Shown here piece by piece: positions 11,353-22,561 of a stretch of 64,000 nucleotides of DNA. The DNA lies in NCBI GenBank assembly GCA_026874595.1, contig CM049315.1, forward strand, positions 12,648,664 through 12,712,663, in the 5' to 3' direction. Made by a program: the position numbers and the translations under genes. Positions within the stretch are counted from its first letter, which is position 1. Each line of letters begins with the position of its first letter. The notes below the pieces were generated by a model. The model did no database searches. It worked only from the letters and a program-made list of their open reading frames with translations, and was not told the origin of the DNA. Origin of the DNA: Sipunculus nudus. Lineage: Eukaryota > Annelida > Sipuncula > Golfingiida > Sipunculidae.

Positions 11353-11735
11353 TGGTCTGATAAACGGTGACACACTGACTCACTGAGGCTGAGGGTTATA
11401 TATAGTGTTAAAAAGCTTGCCGTAATCAAATAGCCGAGGACCTAAACGTATTAAAATTGATACAATGGGATTAGATATACTCTCTGACCCTCTTATTTCA
11501 TCGACTGGTAAACTTGGGCCGTTCCGGACAGTCAGGGCCAAACATCACCGCCTCGCTGAACTAAGGTCTTTCCCAGTGACGTAAGGATTTTATAGTGGTC
11601 TTTCCCAGAATCTTTTTTTCAAAACCAACATGGTTTAGTAACCGCCTATTGTGGGCTTCCAGCTTGCTATATATAGTAATTAGTTATGTAAGTTGCCGCG
11701 TGGTAGCAGTACCGGCACTAATTGCGACACAGTGA

Positions 11736-11842
11736 GAGCCGATTGATATCTTTTTCAGAGCCATTTCATTGACTGGGACCGTCTACAGGCGTATCACCCA
11801 GTGTTGTTTCTGACCACCAGGGCGCGCCACCGGAGGCGGAAA
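11736..11842 (+). pseudogene. decayed homeobox 3' half (copy B)
   Basis: This is the same remnant as 340-446 but without the late stop: EPIDIFFRAIS, TGTVYRRITQ, a one-base deletion, then LFLTTRARHRRRK continuing open. It aligns with 9060-9135 of the better preserved homeobox fragment and shows the frameshift at the same codon. It lies about 2.25 kb upstream of LIM-homeobox gene 2. Confidence 0.6.
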
Positions 11843-13889
11843 GGAACCGCCAGAATAGTGGCACATGTATACTTAATCAAACATTTATTTCTGTGATTCA
11901 TAAAATTATACTGATGTGTTGAGATATGCATTGACACAAATCAACGTGCAGCGTGTTTACCGGGCTATTTTATAACATTCGCTGGCCTTTTTATTACTAA
12001 ACTAGAGAATGAATTGGATTTTAATTATTTGTAAACGTACAGGTGTCGTAAGTTTATTTTTTTTATATCTACACAGTGAAAACGAAAGGTTTGACATTCA
12101 CATAATATTCAGAGATGACCTTTGTGCTTGAGTTTTACTGTATGCTTTTGGAAAATATTCATATTTAATTTTTATAAAAAGATAAAAATTGATCATGTGT
12201 TCTGTTCCTTGGACATCCAGGGGAACGGCGGAATTAGCTCCACGTAGATTTATATATACATCCATGTTTTCTTGTACACATTTTCTCACTAATCATGATG
12301 AATCATGATAAAGTCCATCCATATGGTAATAATAAAGTTTATTCTCTTCTTAGTTCACAAATTAAAATATATATCCAAAATATTGAAGGTTGACATTTCT
12401 AACTACAAGAATGATCATAAGATTTTCCTTCAAAAAGTTTCTAATCTAATTAAATGAGGCTTTATAATTTAAATAAAAACAGAAAAGAGTCCTGCTTTGA
12501 CTAAAAGTGCCCAAAAGTGCTTGTCTGTCCGAGGCCTATAAAGCCCTTAAGTACATGTCCCTAAACCTGACTAAACAACCAGATACTTGATTTAAGCTAC
12601 TGAATATTATAATACTCACCTAAAACAAGCATTAGAAATACTGTCCATTTAGAACTAAGAAAAATCTTGACCATCCATATCATCTAAATATATTAACATA
12701 ATGAACTTACATAAAGTCTTATATAAAATGACAAATCTGGTTGATAAGTCAAGTTGACAATCTAAGGATCAAGTTGCTCGGTGGAGGAGCAATGTTAAAC
12801 GATCCTAAACACAGACTATCACTCAAATGTAATCCAGGGTGACTAGCCGCTGTCCAGCAAAGGTTATCTGCATTGCAGGAGGTAGAGGATTCTACTTACA
12901 TGCCTGTACTGGATGAACCTGTATAATAAGCTAAACTGAAGAAACACTCCTAAATGCATTAAACCTCTGATACATACTACACATATATTTATGTATAAAT
13001 ATGTACATATATATATATTTATTAAAAGAAAAATTGATATGCAATAATCTTTCCGTTAAAATGTCTAATCCTAAAATATATTTCCGTCAATATGTCTAAT
13101 CCTATATTCTATTTATGTTATTATGTCTAGTCCTATAATATATTTCCTAAAATATGTTTAATCCTATATGCTATTTTTGTTAAGATGGCTCATTTTTGAA
13201 GACAGGGTGTGTCATACACCTATTATCTATAGGAATCGTTCAAGACGGCATACTTTATTCCTGTATAGCTATAAAGAAATACTGCATTTTAAACTTTTAA
13301 TTTATTTCACTTACTACGTAAATTAATCAGTTGTAATAATAATAACAGTTGTAAAAACAATAAAGGTAAAAATTTCTTTGCTAAAATTATCACTTTACCA
13401 TGTTAAAATGAATATATCTGATTTTTTTTTTATTCCGGGGTTGCATACCAGCAAGAGAACTTTGGATTTGTGTATTCAATATGAGATGTGATCGCCTCCC
13501 ATTTTATAAACGTATCCGGAAACCACATTGTTTTCTAAATCTGTTCTAGTAACAGACATCTCACTCACCAACATATAATCAAAATATCTCTAAATTTTAA
13601 GGCTGCAGGTTTATGAATGACACGTCTAAACCTAGGCCTCTGTACCCAGTCTAAACCCTGTCGTCCAATACTGAGCTGTCAGCAGAGTACCGAGCACACT
13701 GATTGTAGTACTTACTCCAGTAACAACTGTTAGTTGTTTGCAGTAAACACTTAAGTGAATGTGACAAACATCCAATTAGTTGTCCGCACCCACAGTGCTT
13801 TCATTCTCTGCAGTAAAACTCTTGAGTAGAATAATTAACCCCCTGTAATCACTCAAGCGTCCCTGAGTAGTACTCGCGTTCACGCTGCC

Positions 13890-14095
13890 CTGACCACGTG
13901 AGCAGTGTCACAAGTGATTACGTGTCAATGAGTGAGCACCTGTCAACATTACTCAGTACCGGTACTTAAACCTCATACATCTGCTCTCAGCATCATACCT
14001 ACCACCGCCCACGGTCCACGGTTCTCACAGACTCGCTTCAATCCAGATAAAAATACTACAGTGTAAACCATAAAAGTAAACTTTGAGAGAAATTT
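13890..14095 (+). promoter_or_regulatory. putative promoter/5' leader of LIM-homeobox gene 2
   Basis: Nearly identical to the 200 bases before gene 1, including the CACGTG E-box near 13897 and the AGATAAAAAT stretch near 14046. Conservation here reflects recent duplication at least as much as selection. Confidence 0.35.
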
Positions 14096-15250
14096 ATGAC
14101 AATGTTTGCCGGAGAGATAAGCTCGTCACCCCAGAAGGCAAGGAACGACGCTTCCTTTGTAGTAGATGAGCTTTCTGACTCGCTGGTGTTACAAGGATTT
14201 AATCACATCGAGGACCTGTTGAAGATGGAGTTTTCTAATGAGGAACCACTGCCAGCTAAATGTAACGATCTTTTAGCGACCGCCATGTACCAACACATTC
14301 TGACGGACGGAGCAACGGAACCAGACGAAATCGTCAACCAACTGCCGCGATGGTCTCCACTCACACCCGAGTCGCAAACTGTCTCCGAGGTGACGTCTGA
14401 GGTTCACAATGACGTCTCAGAGATAACGTCAGAGGCTCAAGATGACGGGATAACTCAGATCCACACTCGATTTCCTGAGCACATGCTACAAGAAGCAGAC
14501 GACCTTCACTATTCCCTGGATGACCTTTTACCAGAAACACTCCACAAAGACACATGCTCTATCATAGAGCCAGTTTTAGCGCCACCATCCCCGGTGGTTG
14601 TGATCCGTAGTCTGAATTTATGTTCAGGTTGTGATGGCTGTATAACAGACCGCTACATTCTACAGGTGAACGGACTCCTGTGGCATGAGACATGTCTGCG
14701 ATGTTGTGAGTGTCACTTACAGCTTGGTTACCATGGCAAGTGTTACGTCAAGGACGGCAGGATTTACTGTAAACAGCATTACCGGGAGATGTACGGTGTC
14801 CGTTGTACCAAGTGTGACCGCGTGGTGGCGCAATCTGATTTCGTTCATCATGTGGGTCGTCATGTCTATCACGTGACATGTTTTTCGTGTACTACATGTG
14901 GACGTTTATTATCTACAGGAGAACAGTTTTCAGTACAAGGATATGATTTGATATGTAGGGATCACGCAGGCCATTCGTCAATCTCGGGACTGACGAGTTT
15001 AACACGGAGGGGACCAACCAAGAGGTCAGCTGTCGATGACCCAGGAAGCCCGAAGATACCCAAGTCTAAGCGTCTGAGAACACAATTCACGGACGAACAA
15101 GTCGAGCTTCTCAAAGAGGAATACATACAAGAAACCAACCCTGTCGGAAGTGACCTTGAGCGGATCGCGCTGAAGGTCGGCCTCAGTCGGCGCGTCACAC
15201 AGATCTGGTTCCAGAACACACGTGCCCGGAACAGGAAACAACAGAGTTAA
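14096..15250 (+). CDS. LIM-homeodomain transcription factor, Lhx6/8 (Arrowhead)-like, copy 2
   Basis: The 384-residue paralogue of the gene at 2772 has the same layout: acidic N-terminus, LIM1 at 176-228, LIM2 at 237-290 and homeodomain at about 323-382. All zinc ligands and the WFQN motif are kept. It differs by a net 11-residue deletion in the VTSEVQD-type repeat region, by a stop moved one codon earlier (AGTTAATAA against AGTAAATAA), and by scattered substitutions. These are concentrated in the N-terminus and the linker before the homeodomain; the LIM domains differ at only a few sites (for example Tyr/Ser and Leu/Phe in LIM2). It is also intronless. Both copies look functional, and the pattern suggests purifying selection or gene conversion over the LIM region. 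Confidence 0.93.
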   Translation: MTMFAGEISSSPQKARNDASFVVDELSDSLVLQGFNHIEDLLKMEFSNEEPLPAKCNDLLATAMYQHILTDGATEPDEIVNQLPRWSPLTPESQTVSEVTSEVHNDVSEITSEAQDDGITQIHTRFPEHMLQEADDLHYSLDDLLPETLHKDTCSIIEPVLAPPSPVVVIRSLNLCSGCDGCITDRYILQVNGLLWHETCLRCCECHLQLGYHGKCYVKDGRIYCKQHYREMYGVRCTKCDRVVAQSDFVHHVGRHVYHVTCFSCTTCGRLLSTGEQFSVQGYDLICRDHAGHSSISGLTSLTRRGPTKRSAVDDPGSPKIPKSKRLRTQFTDEQVELLKEEYIQETNPVGSDLERIALKVGLSRRVTQIWFQNTRARNRKQQS

Positions 15251-15495
15251 TAAAATGGACTTTTTGAATTTACACCGAAATATTTATGTTTATATATTGT
15301 TTATACAAAAACTACAAGTATTTCTTTGTACGCATCTATTATCCGACATATCATAATCACACTTCTCATTCTTCAACTAATTGTCATTTCATTTTTGCAT
15401 CTGGCATTAATTGTATATATCTCGTTTTTCATAAACACTTATTTATATAGTCATAAATTTATAAATTATAAAATATTGTATATCAGTACATATTG

Positions 15496-15501
15496 AATAA
15501 A
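15496..15501 (+). terminator. polyadenylation signal of LIM-homeobox gene 2
   Basis: AATAAA, 246 bases after the stop codon, in the same local context as the signal at 4319. Confidence 0.55.
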
Positions 15502-15790
15502 CTGTATTATCTCGTGTGTATGGACTTCTCCTTTCTCGTAATCTTTACTTTAGAAAGAATAAGAATGCTTTTTCAAATCAATGCATATCATATAGATGAC
15601 CATCCATCACCTATTAAAAGAGTGTCACGTGCCTGTCGATACTTTCTTATCTGAATTTACGTTGTCATGACATGATTAACTATGACTCCTGGCTTCCATC
15701 ATAACCCACGTGACCAAAACCATAGGGAAAAGCAAATGTACACACGAACAATACTAAAACATATCTCATACATAATCACTTCAGCTAAAT

Positions 15791-16880
15791 TGTCAGATTC
15801 AGGAACCTTACCTTTAATATTAAGTCATCAGTTATAAATTGAAGGATGTCAATCAAAGTGGACATCAAATGAACATGTAGACATATTTAAATTACCGTGT
15901 CGAGGAATCCCATCCCCCGTATTTCTGGAATCAGAATACAAGGAGAAAGCATCCTACCTCTGCAGAAAATTGGAATCTCATATAATTGCATATTTATAAA
16001 ATGTCTTTATTGGGGTTTGATGCAGACAGACCCAACTTATATGCTTTAAATTGACATTATAAATATAAAAAGTTTATAAATTTTCGCTAGAGGGCATTGT
16101 AATGGATAAAATATAATCCGACTATTTCATACCAAAAGGCATTCGTGAGCACTGGTACAGAAGTTCCTTACTTAGTGACGTCTATCAAGGCAATTTATTA
16201 GATTTAAATTTACATATTCTGTGGGAGAAATATATTGTTAGCCGGGCAAGTTTAAGGGTGAACACGCATGAATAAACTAAAATATCCGCAATGTATCAGG
16301 AGGTTTTCAAGGTAAGCGCATGCAGGGCTTTCAGTGAACACGGAGATCGACGTAAGTGACTCTTAAAATCAAATTTGTCTCTTGAAGCGTCACTGACCAC
16401 TGCATAGAAAAAGGCTATAATGTACACAATTGCATACTGTTAATTCTTTTTACTCTAATCAAATAATTATATAACGATAAATTATCTTTTCATATAATAA
16501 TGCCATAATGACGTTAAAAAAATCAAATTTAAACAACCCCTCTAGATTGATACTTCTCCAGTTAGGACATTCCTAATTCGCATTTGACTAGCCAAAACTT
16601 TGTCCTGCATGAGCGCTCGGAATATTTGAATTTTCTCCCAGTGAAAGCCCTGTGAGCGACAACCTCACCAAGGCGAACACCGGGGGCGCCACGTGTTGTA
16701 TCTGTTGCCTATCTGTTGGAGAATATCCTTGATATAACCTGATAACTCTGCTCTGTGGAGCATGCCCTCGCTTCCTGACTTGATCTGTCCAGGTTATTAT
16801 TATATGTGCTTGTGCATTAAGAATATACAGTTTGAGATACATTTCCACAAATTAGGCGTTAACTCAGGTTTTTTTTATCC
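15791..16880. other. intergenic stretch between LIM-homeobox gene 2 and the lipase
   Basis: AT-rich DNA with no recognisable domain. An 86-codon minus ORF at 16588-16848 is unconvincing. A GGGGGCGCCA near 16683 resembles the palindrome found in the tandem arrays but is isolated. Confidence 0.45.
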
Positions 16881-16885
16881 AGACT

Positions 16886-16895
16886 TTTTATAAGG
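16886..16895 (+). promoter_or_regulatory. possible TATA element of the lipase gene
   Basis: TTTTTATAAG lies about 160 bases before the start codon at 17053. Placement is reasonable for a TATA box with a short 5' UTR, but AT-rich surroundings make chance matches likely. Confidence 0.25.
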
Positions 16896-17052
16896 ATCGA
16901 TTGTGCACGCGGGACATACCCGCATGAGTATATGGATATATGATATGGTTAAACAGTGATCTTTTTAATCAAGGAAATATTTTACTTGGTTTGGCACGAT
17001 ATGTAATCTGTGCATGATTGATGATCCTACATTTGTTGTCGGATCAAGGGAC

Positions 17053-17116
17053 ATGGCGGGTGTGAGGCTATCATTGGTCCTGTGTCTTGTTGCGTTTGTT
17101 TTGAGCCAAACTAAAG
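17053..17116 (+). CDS. lipase exon 1 (signal peptide)
   Basis: It starts with ATG and codes for 21 residues with a hydrophobic core LSLVLCLVAFVL ending near SQTK, a typical signal peptide. The donor is CTAAAG/GTGAGC, leaving phase 1. Confidence 0.82.
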
Positions 17117-20100
17117 GTGAGCTATGAGATATGATAGGTGGAGTTTTATTATAAAATGAATTATCAGGATCGATAAAAACAATGCAATTAATATACGTGA
17201 ACATACAGGTAAAGTTAAACAACGTGCATGCACAAGGGGCTAGAAAGTTTGTACCAATACTGACACTAATGCAATTTATCCACCGGACCATCCAGGTCCT
17301 CTGTACTCCCCTTCCCCCTCCCCCTCCCCCCTCGGGCCGGGTTTTTTTTATTATCGATATATTGATAGTCCGTATCTGAGGACTATAAAACAAAACAGAG
17401 TGGAGAAGGCGAATAAGTGTTGTGAACAAATATCAGCTTTCGAAGTTGTACACCTACATCTGCTGATATTAATAATGGTTATGTATTTATATATGATAAA
17501 TATACTAAATATAACTATATAATATATATATAGCTCGAAGGATATGGGTAACAGAGACCTAATTTCTGGTTTCCATGGAGACTTTATAGGTCTTCCAGTA
17601 TGTCGAGAATGAAGATTCTAGGTCCAGTCGTTACGATTTGTGCCATGCTAACAGATGACAGCATCCTTAAAGGTCTCAAAAATAGAGGAAAAAATCGCAA
17701 AAAATCGAACGATACAGGTGGCGCCACCAGTCTGCAGGAACAGATGACACATCTCATGATCAATAGTTATGCCACAAATCATGACCATCAGTCAAGTAGT
17801 TAATGAGATATTGAAGTTTTTGTATGAAATTTTTTACTTTTCTTGGGGGGTACTTTAGGGCTCCATAGCTCGAAGAATATGGGTAACAGAGACCTAATTT
17901 TGGTTTCCATTGAGACTTTTCATAGGTCTCTCAGTGTGTCGAGAATGAAGGTTCTAGGTCCAGTCATTATGATTTGTGCCACGTTAACAGATGACAGCAT
18001 CCTTAAAGGTCTCAAAAACAGAGGAAAAAATCGTAAAAAATCGAACAATACAGGTGGCGCCACTAGTCTGCAGGAACTGATGAAACATCTCATAATCAAT
18101 ATGTATGCCAAAAATCATGACCATCAGTGATGTAGTTATTGAGATATTGAAGTTTTTGTATGAAATTTTTGACTACTCTGGGGGGGGGGGGGGGTACTTT
18201 GGGGCCCCATAGCTCGAAGGATATGGTTAACAGAGACCTGATTTCTGGTTTCCAAGGATATTTTTCATGGACCTCTCAGTGTGTCAAGAATGAAGATTCT
18301 AGGTCCAGTCGTTACGATTTGTGCCTTGCTAACAGATGACAGCATCCTTAAAGGTCTCAAAAATAGAGGAAAAAATCGTAAAAAATCGAACGATAAAGGT
18401 GGCACCACCAGTCTGCAGGAAGTGATGACACATCTCATGATCAATAGTTATGCCACTAATCATGACCATCAGTCAAGTAGTTAATGAGATATTGAAGTTT
18501 TTGTATGAAATTTTTTACTTTTCTTGGGGGTAATTTGGGGCTCCATAGCTCGAAGAATATGGGTAACAGAGACCTAATTTCTGGTTTCCATGGAGACTTT
18601 TCATAGGTCTCTCAGTGTGTCGAGAATGAAGATTCTAGTTCCATTCGTTATGATTTGTGCCTTGTTAACAGATGTTTACATTTTTAAAGGTCTCAAAAAT
18701 AGAGAAAAAAATTCGTAAAAAATCGAACAATACAGGTGGCGCCACAAGTCTGCAGGAACTGATGGAACATCTCATGATCAATATGTATGCAAAAAATCAT
18801 GACCATCAGTGATGTAGTTATTGAGATATTGAAGTTTTAGTATGAAATTTTTGACTACTATGGGGGGGGGGGGGGGGTACTTAAGGGCCCCATAGCTCGA
18901 AGGATATGGTTAACAGAGACCTAATTTCTGGTTTCCAAGGATATTTTTCATGGACCTCACAGTGTGTCAAGAATTAAGATTCTAGGTCCAGTCTTTACGA
19001 TTTGTGCCTTGTTAACAGATGTTTACATTTTGAAAGGTCTCAAAAATAGAGGAAAAAATTCGTAAAAAATTGAACGATACAGGTGGCGCCACCAGTCTGC
19101 AGGAAGTGATGGAACATCTCATGATCAATATGTATGCCAAAAATCATGACCATCAGTCAAGTATTTAATGAGATATTGAAGTTTTTGTATGAAATTTTTT
19201 ACTTTTCTGGGGGTAGTTTGGGGCCCCATAGCTGGAAGGATATGGGTAACAGAGACCTAATTTCTGGTTTCCATGGAGACTTTTCATAGGTCTCTCAGTG
19301 TGTCGAGAATGAAGATTCTAAGTCCAGTCGTTACGATTTGTGCCTTGTTAACAGATGTTCACATTTTTAAAGGTCTCAAAAATAGAGAAAAAAATTCGTA
19401 AAAAACCGTAAAATACAGGTGGCGCCACCAGTCTTCAGGAACTGATGGAACCTCTCATGATCAATATGTATGCCAAAAATCATGACCATCAGTCAAGTAG
19501 TTAATGAGATATTGAAGTTTTTATATGAAATTTTTGACTACTCTGGGGGGTACTTTGGGGCCCCATAGCTCGAAAGATATGGGTAACAGAGACCTAATTT
19601 CTGGTTTCCAAAGAGATTTTTCATGGACCTCCCAGGATGTCAAGATTCCAGTTCTAGCGGTTACGATTTGTGCCCTGTTAACGGACAGACGCCCAGACGG
19701 CCGGACGGACGACGGACAAAAGGTGATCCCTATAGCTCAGATGACTTACAGTCAGCTGAGCTAAAAATACAGGTGGCGCCACCAGAATGCAGAAACTGAT
19801 GAAACATTTCATGATCAATATCCATGCAAAGAATCATGGTGATCAATATAATAATTGTTCAGATACTTGAGTTTTGTATCAAATTTTCCATTATTCCGGG
19901 GGGTACTTCGGAGCCCCATAGCTCATAGGTTATGGGAAACAGAGACCTAATTTCAAGTGTTTAAGGAGACTTTTCATGAGCCTCTCAGCATGTCAAGAGA
20001 GAAGATTCTAGGTCGAGTTGTTACGATTTGTGCCATGTTAACAGATGACCACATGTTATGAGGTCTCAAAAATAGAGAAAAAAATTCGTAAAAATAAAAA

Positions 20101-22484
20101 AAATACAGGTGGCGCCACCAGACTGCAGAAACTGATGAAACATTCCATGATCAATATCCATGCAAAGAATCATGGTGATCAATGCAATAGTTGTTCAGAT
20201 ACTGGAGCTTTTGAATCAAATTTTCCGTTATTCTGGGGGGTATTTCGGAGCCCCATAGCTCAGAGGTTATGGGTACCAGAGACTTAATTTCAGGTTTCCA
20301 AAGAGACTTTTCATGGGCCTCCCGGAATTTCAAGAGAGAAGATTCTAGGTCCAGTCATTACAATTTGTGCCCTGTTAACAGATGACCACATCTCAAGAGG
20401 TCTCAAAAATAAAGAAAAAAATTCGTAAAAATCGAAAAAATATAGGTGGCGCCACCAGACTGCAGAAACTTATGAAACATTCCATGATCAATATCCATGC
20501 ACAGAATCATGGTGATCAATGCAATAGTTGTTCAGATACTTGAGCATTTGTATCAAATTTTCCATTTTTCTGGGGGGTACTTCGGAGCCCCATAGCTGAG
20601 AGGTTATGGATTACAGAGACCTAATTTCAGGTTTCCAAGGAGATTTTTCATGGTACTCCCTGGATGTCAAGTTAAAAGATTCCAGGTCCAGTGGTTACGA
20701 TTTGTGCCTGGTTAACGGACAGACAGACGGACAGACGGACAGACGGACAGACAGACAGACAGACAGACGGACGACGGACAAAGAGTGATCGCTATAGCTC
20801 AGATGACTTTCAGTCAGCTGAGCTAAAAACAGTGTATAAGACAAAAAACCATTAAGGTTTTAAACTTTCCACCCATTAGCTTCTTTCTCAATATATTTAC
20901 AACATCTTACCATTTGAACATAAACTTTTTTATATAAACATAAACATCAACAACTAAAGATTTAAACTCAATAATCATCATGCGCATTCGGTAGGATTCG
21001 AGTCATATAGGGACATTAAATTTAATATTTATTTATTTTCATTTTACAGTTCTTTTTGTTTTTGAGTTATTCTTTTCATTCAAAGGTTTTTTGCAGCATT
21101 ATTAGATCATGATCCGCTATTGGTTCGGAGCCATCTTTAGGTGGGTGAGATCGGAAAATGATGGCGCAATTTATTAATTATCGAATATTTCCCATTAAAC
21201 CAACCATATATCATTGGTAAATATTCACAAAATTGTTGCTTACTTAGTAATGGTACATATTTATACTTTAATTCAGGCAACACGGTGAAGTACAGCCTCT
21301 ACTACCGAAGGTAAGTACTAACGTGTATCAAGTGTCAAATAATTCCTTGTGATGTTACAGTTGTTTCAATGGTCATATGTTTGTGTGTCGATGAGTAAAT
21401 GTGTCATGTGAAATACACAGTGAAGTCATTACTCTGCTTGTGATACCTCCGAAGCCTACACGCAGGTTAAATGTTTTCATAAAACCATGAAAAAATACGA
21501 AGAATATAGAAATATTTATTTCTATGCGAAAATGAATATTGTGTATGGTGTTTTGGTGTAATTAGTTTTTAATAATATCAACTTTTCTGTTTTGATTACA
21601 TTATATGTTGATTAAGACATTGTATCTATTGATTAGTCCCACGTATATGCAAGTATGTTGGGACTAAGGTTTAATGCAATGTAAATTTAAGCCGGAGCCC
21701 GGTGGGAACGTATACCCTGACGTCAGTGAGGAGCGTTCCGGCTCAGTACTTCAGCGGATCAACAACAACCTACTTCGTCATTCATGGTTGGAAAATGACC
21801 CCGGCTGGAATGAGCTCAATTCTGAAGGAACTGATACCGGTAAAGTTATTTTCAATCCGCATTTTCGTCCCTATCACCCTGTTAACAATCTTTTTGTTAT
21901 ATATTAATGGCCAGAGAAATCGCCTTTACATATTCAATGACTGTGTAATCCTAACTACTCTGTAGACATTTTTTATATGGGCACGTTTCGGGGGTGCAAG
22001 CTTGGCGCAATATCCTTTTTTACCCTGGGCCAGCCGATCCTGATTAACCAATGGTACTCCACTGATGCTTCCCGGGGAGACCGGCCGTGTTTATCACACA
22101 ATCTGTCATCTCCGGTCCTATAGTAACAAGACTGGGGGCATGTCTGAAAAAACTGTCGAACAATTTTTAGACTTTTAATTAGGTTTCATGTCTGGTACCG
22201 GTCCAAAACCGCCGAGGTTAAACTCGAAACCATACCTCCCAGAAAGAAGTCTACGTAAACTCCCTGCTCCTAGTGTACCGACTAATTTGTAAGATTCGCT
22301 AACCACTCAACCACCGGCACAATCTTAATTAATCAATTTCATTCGAAGTACATATACATAAATCGACTGATCTCGTCTAAAGAGCTCAGGCTGCCACCGG
22401 CTATAATATCAGGCAGTGGCGTCAATTTATATTCCAGGGCCGGTGAAGACTACTCACACGAACACACACATACACACACACATA

Positions 22485-22561
<77 letters not shown>

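Larger units (their letters stand above)
11396..15790 (+). repeat. segmental duplication, copy B
   Basis: Second full copy of the unit that starts at position 1, direct orientation, offset 11.3-11.4 kb. Differences are point changes, a deletion of about 75 bases at about 12943 relative to copy A, and greater divergence after the stop codon. The last clear similarity, around TAGGGAAAAGC and AACAATACTAAAACAT, ends near 15790. Confidence 0.93.

Noticed and set aside
17600..18484. Three similar small proteins starting MSRMK
   Set aside because: They are translations of successive 340-bp satellite units.
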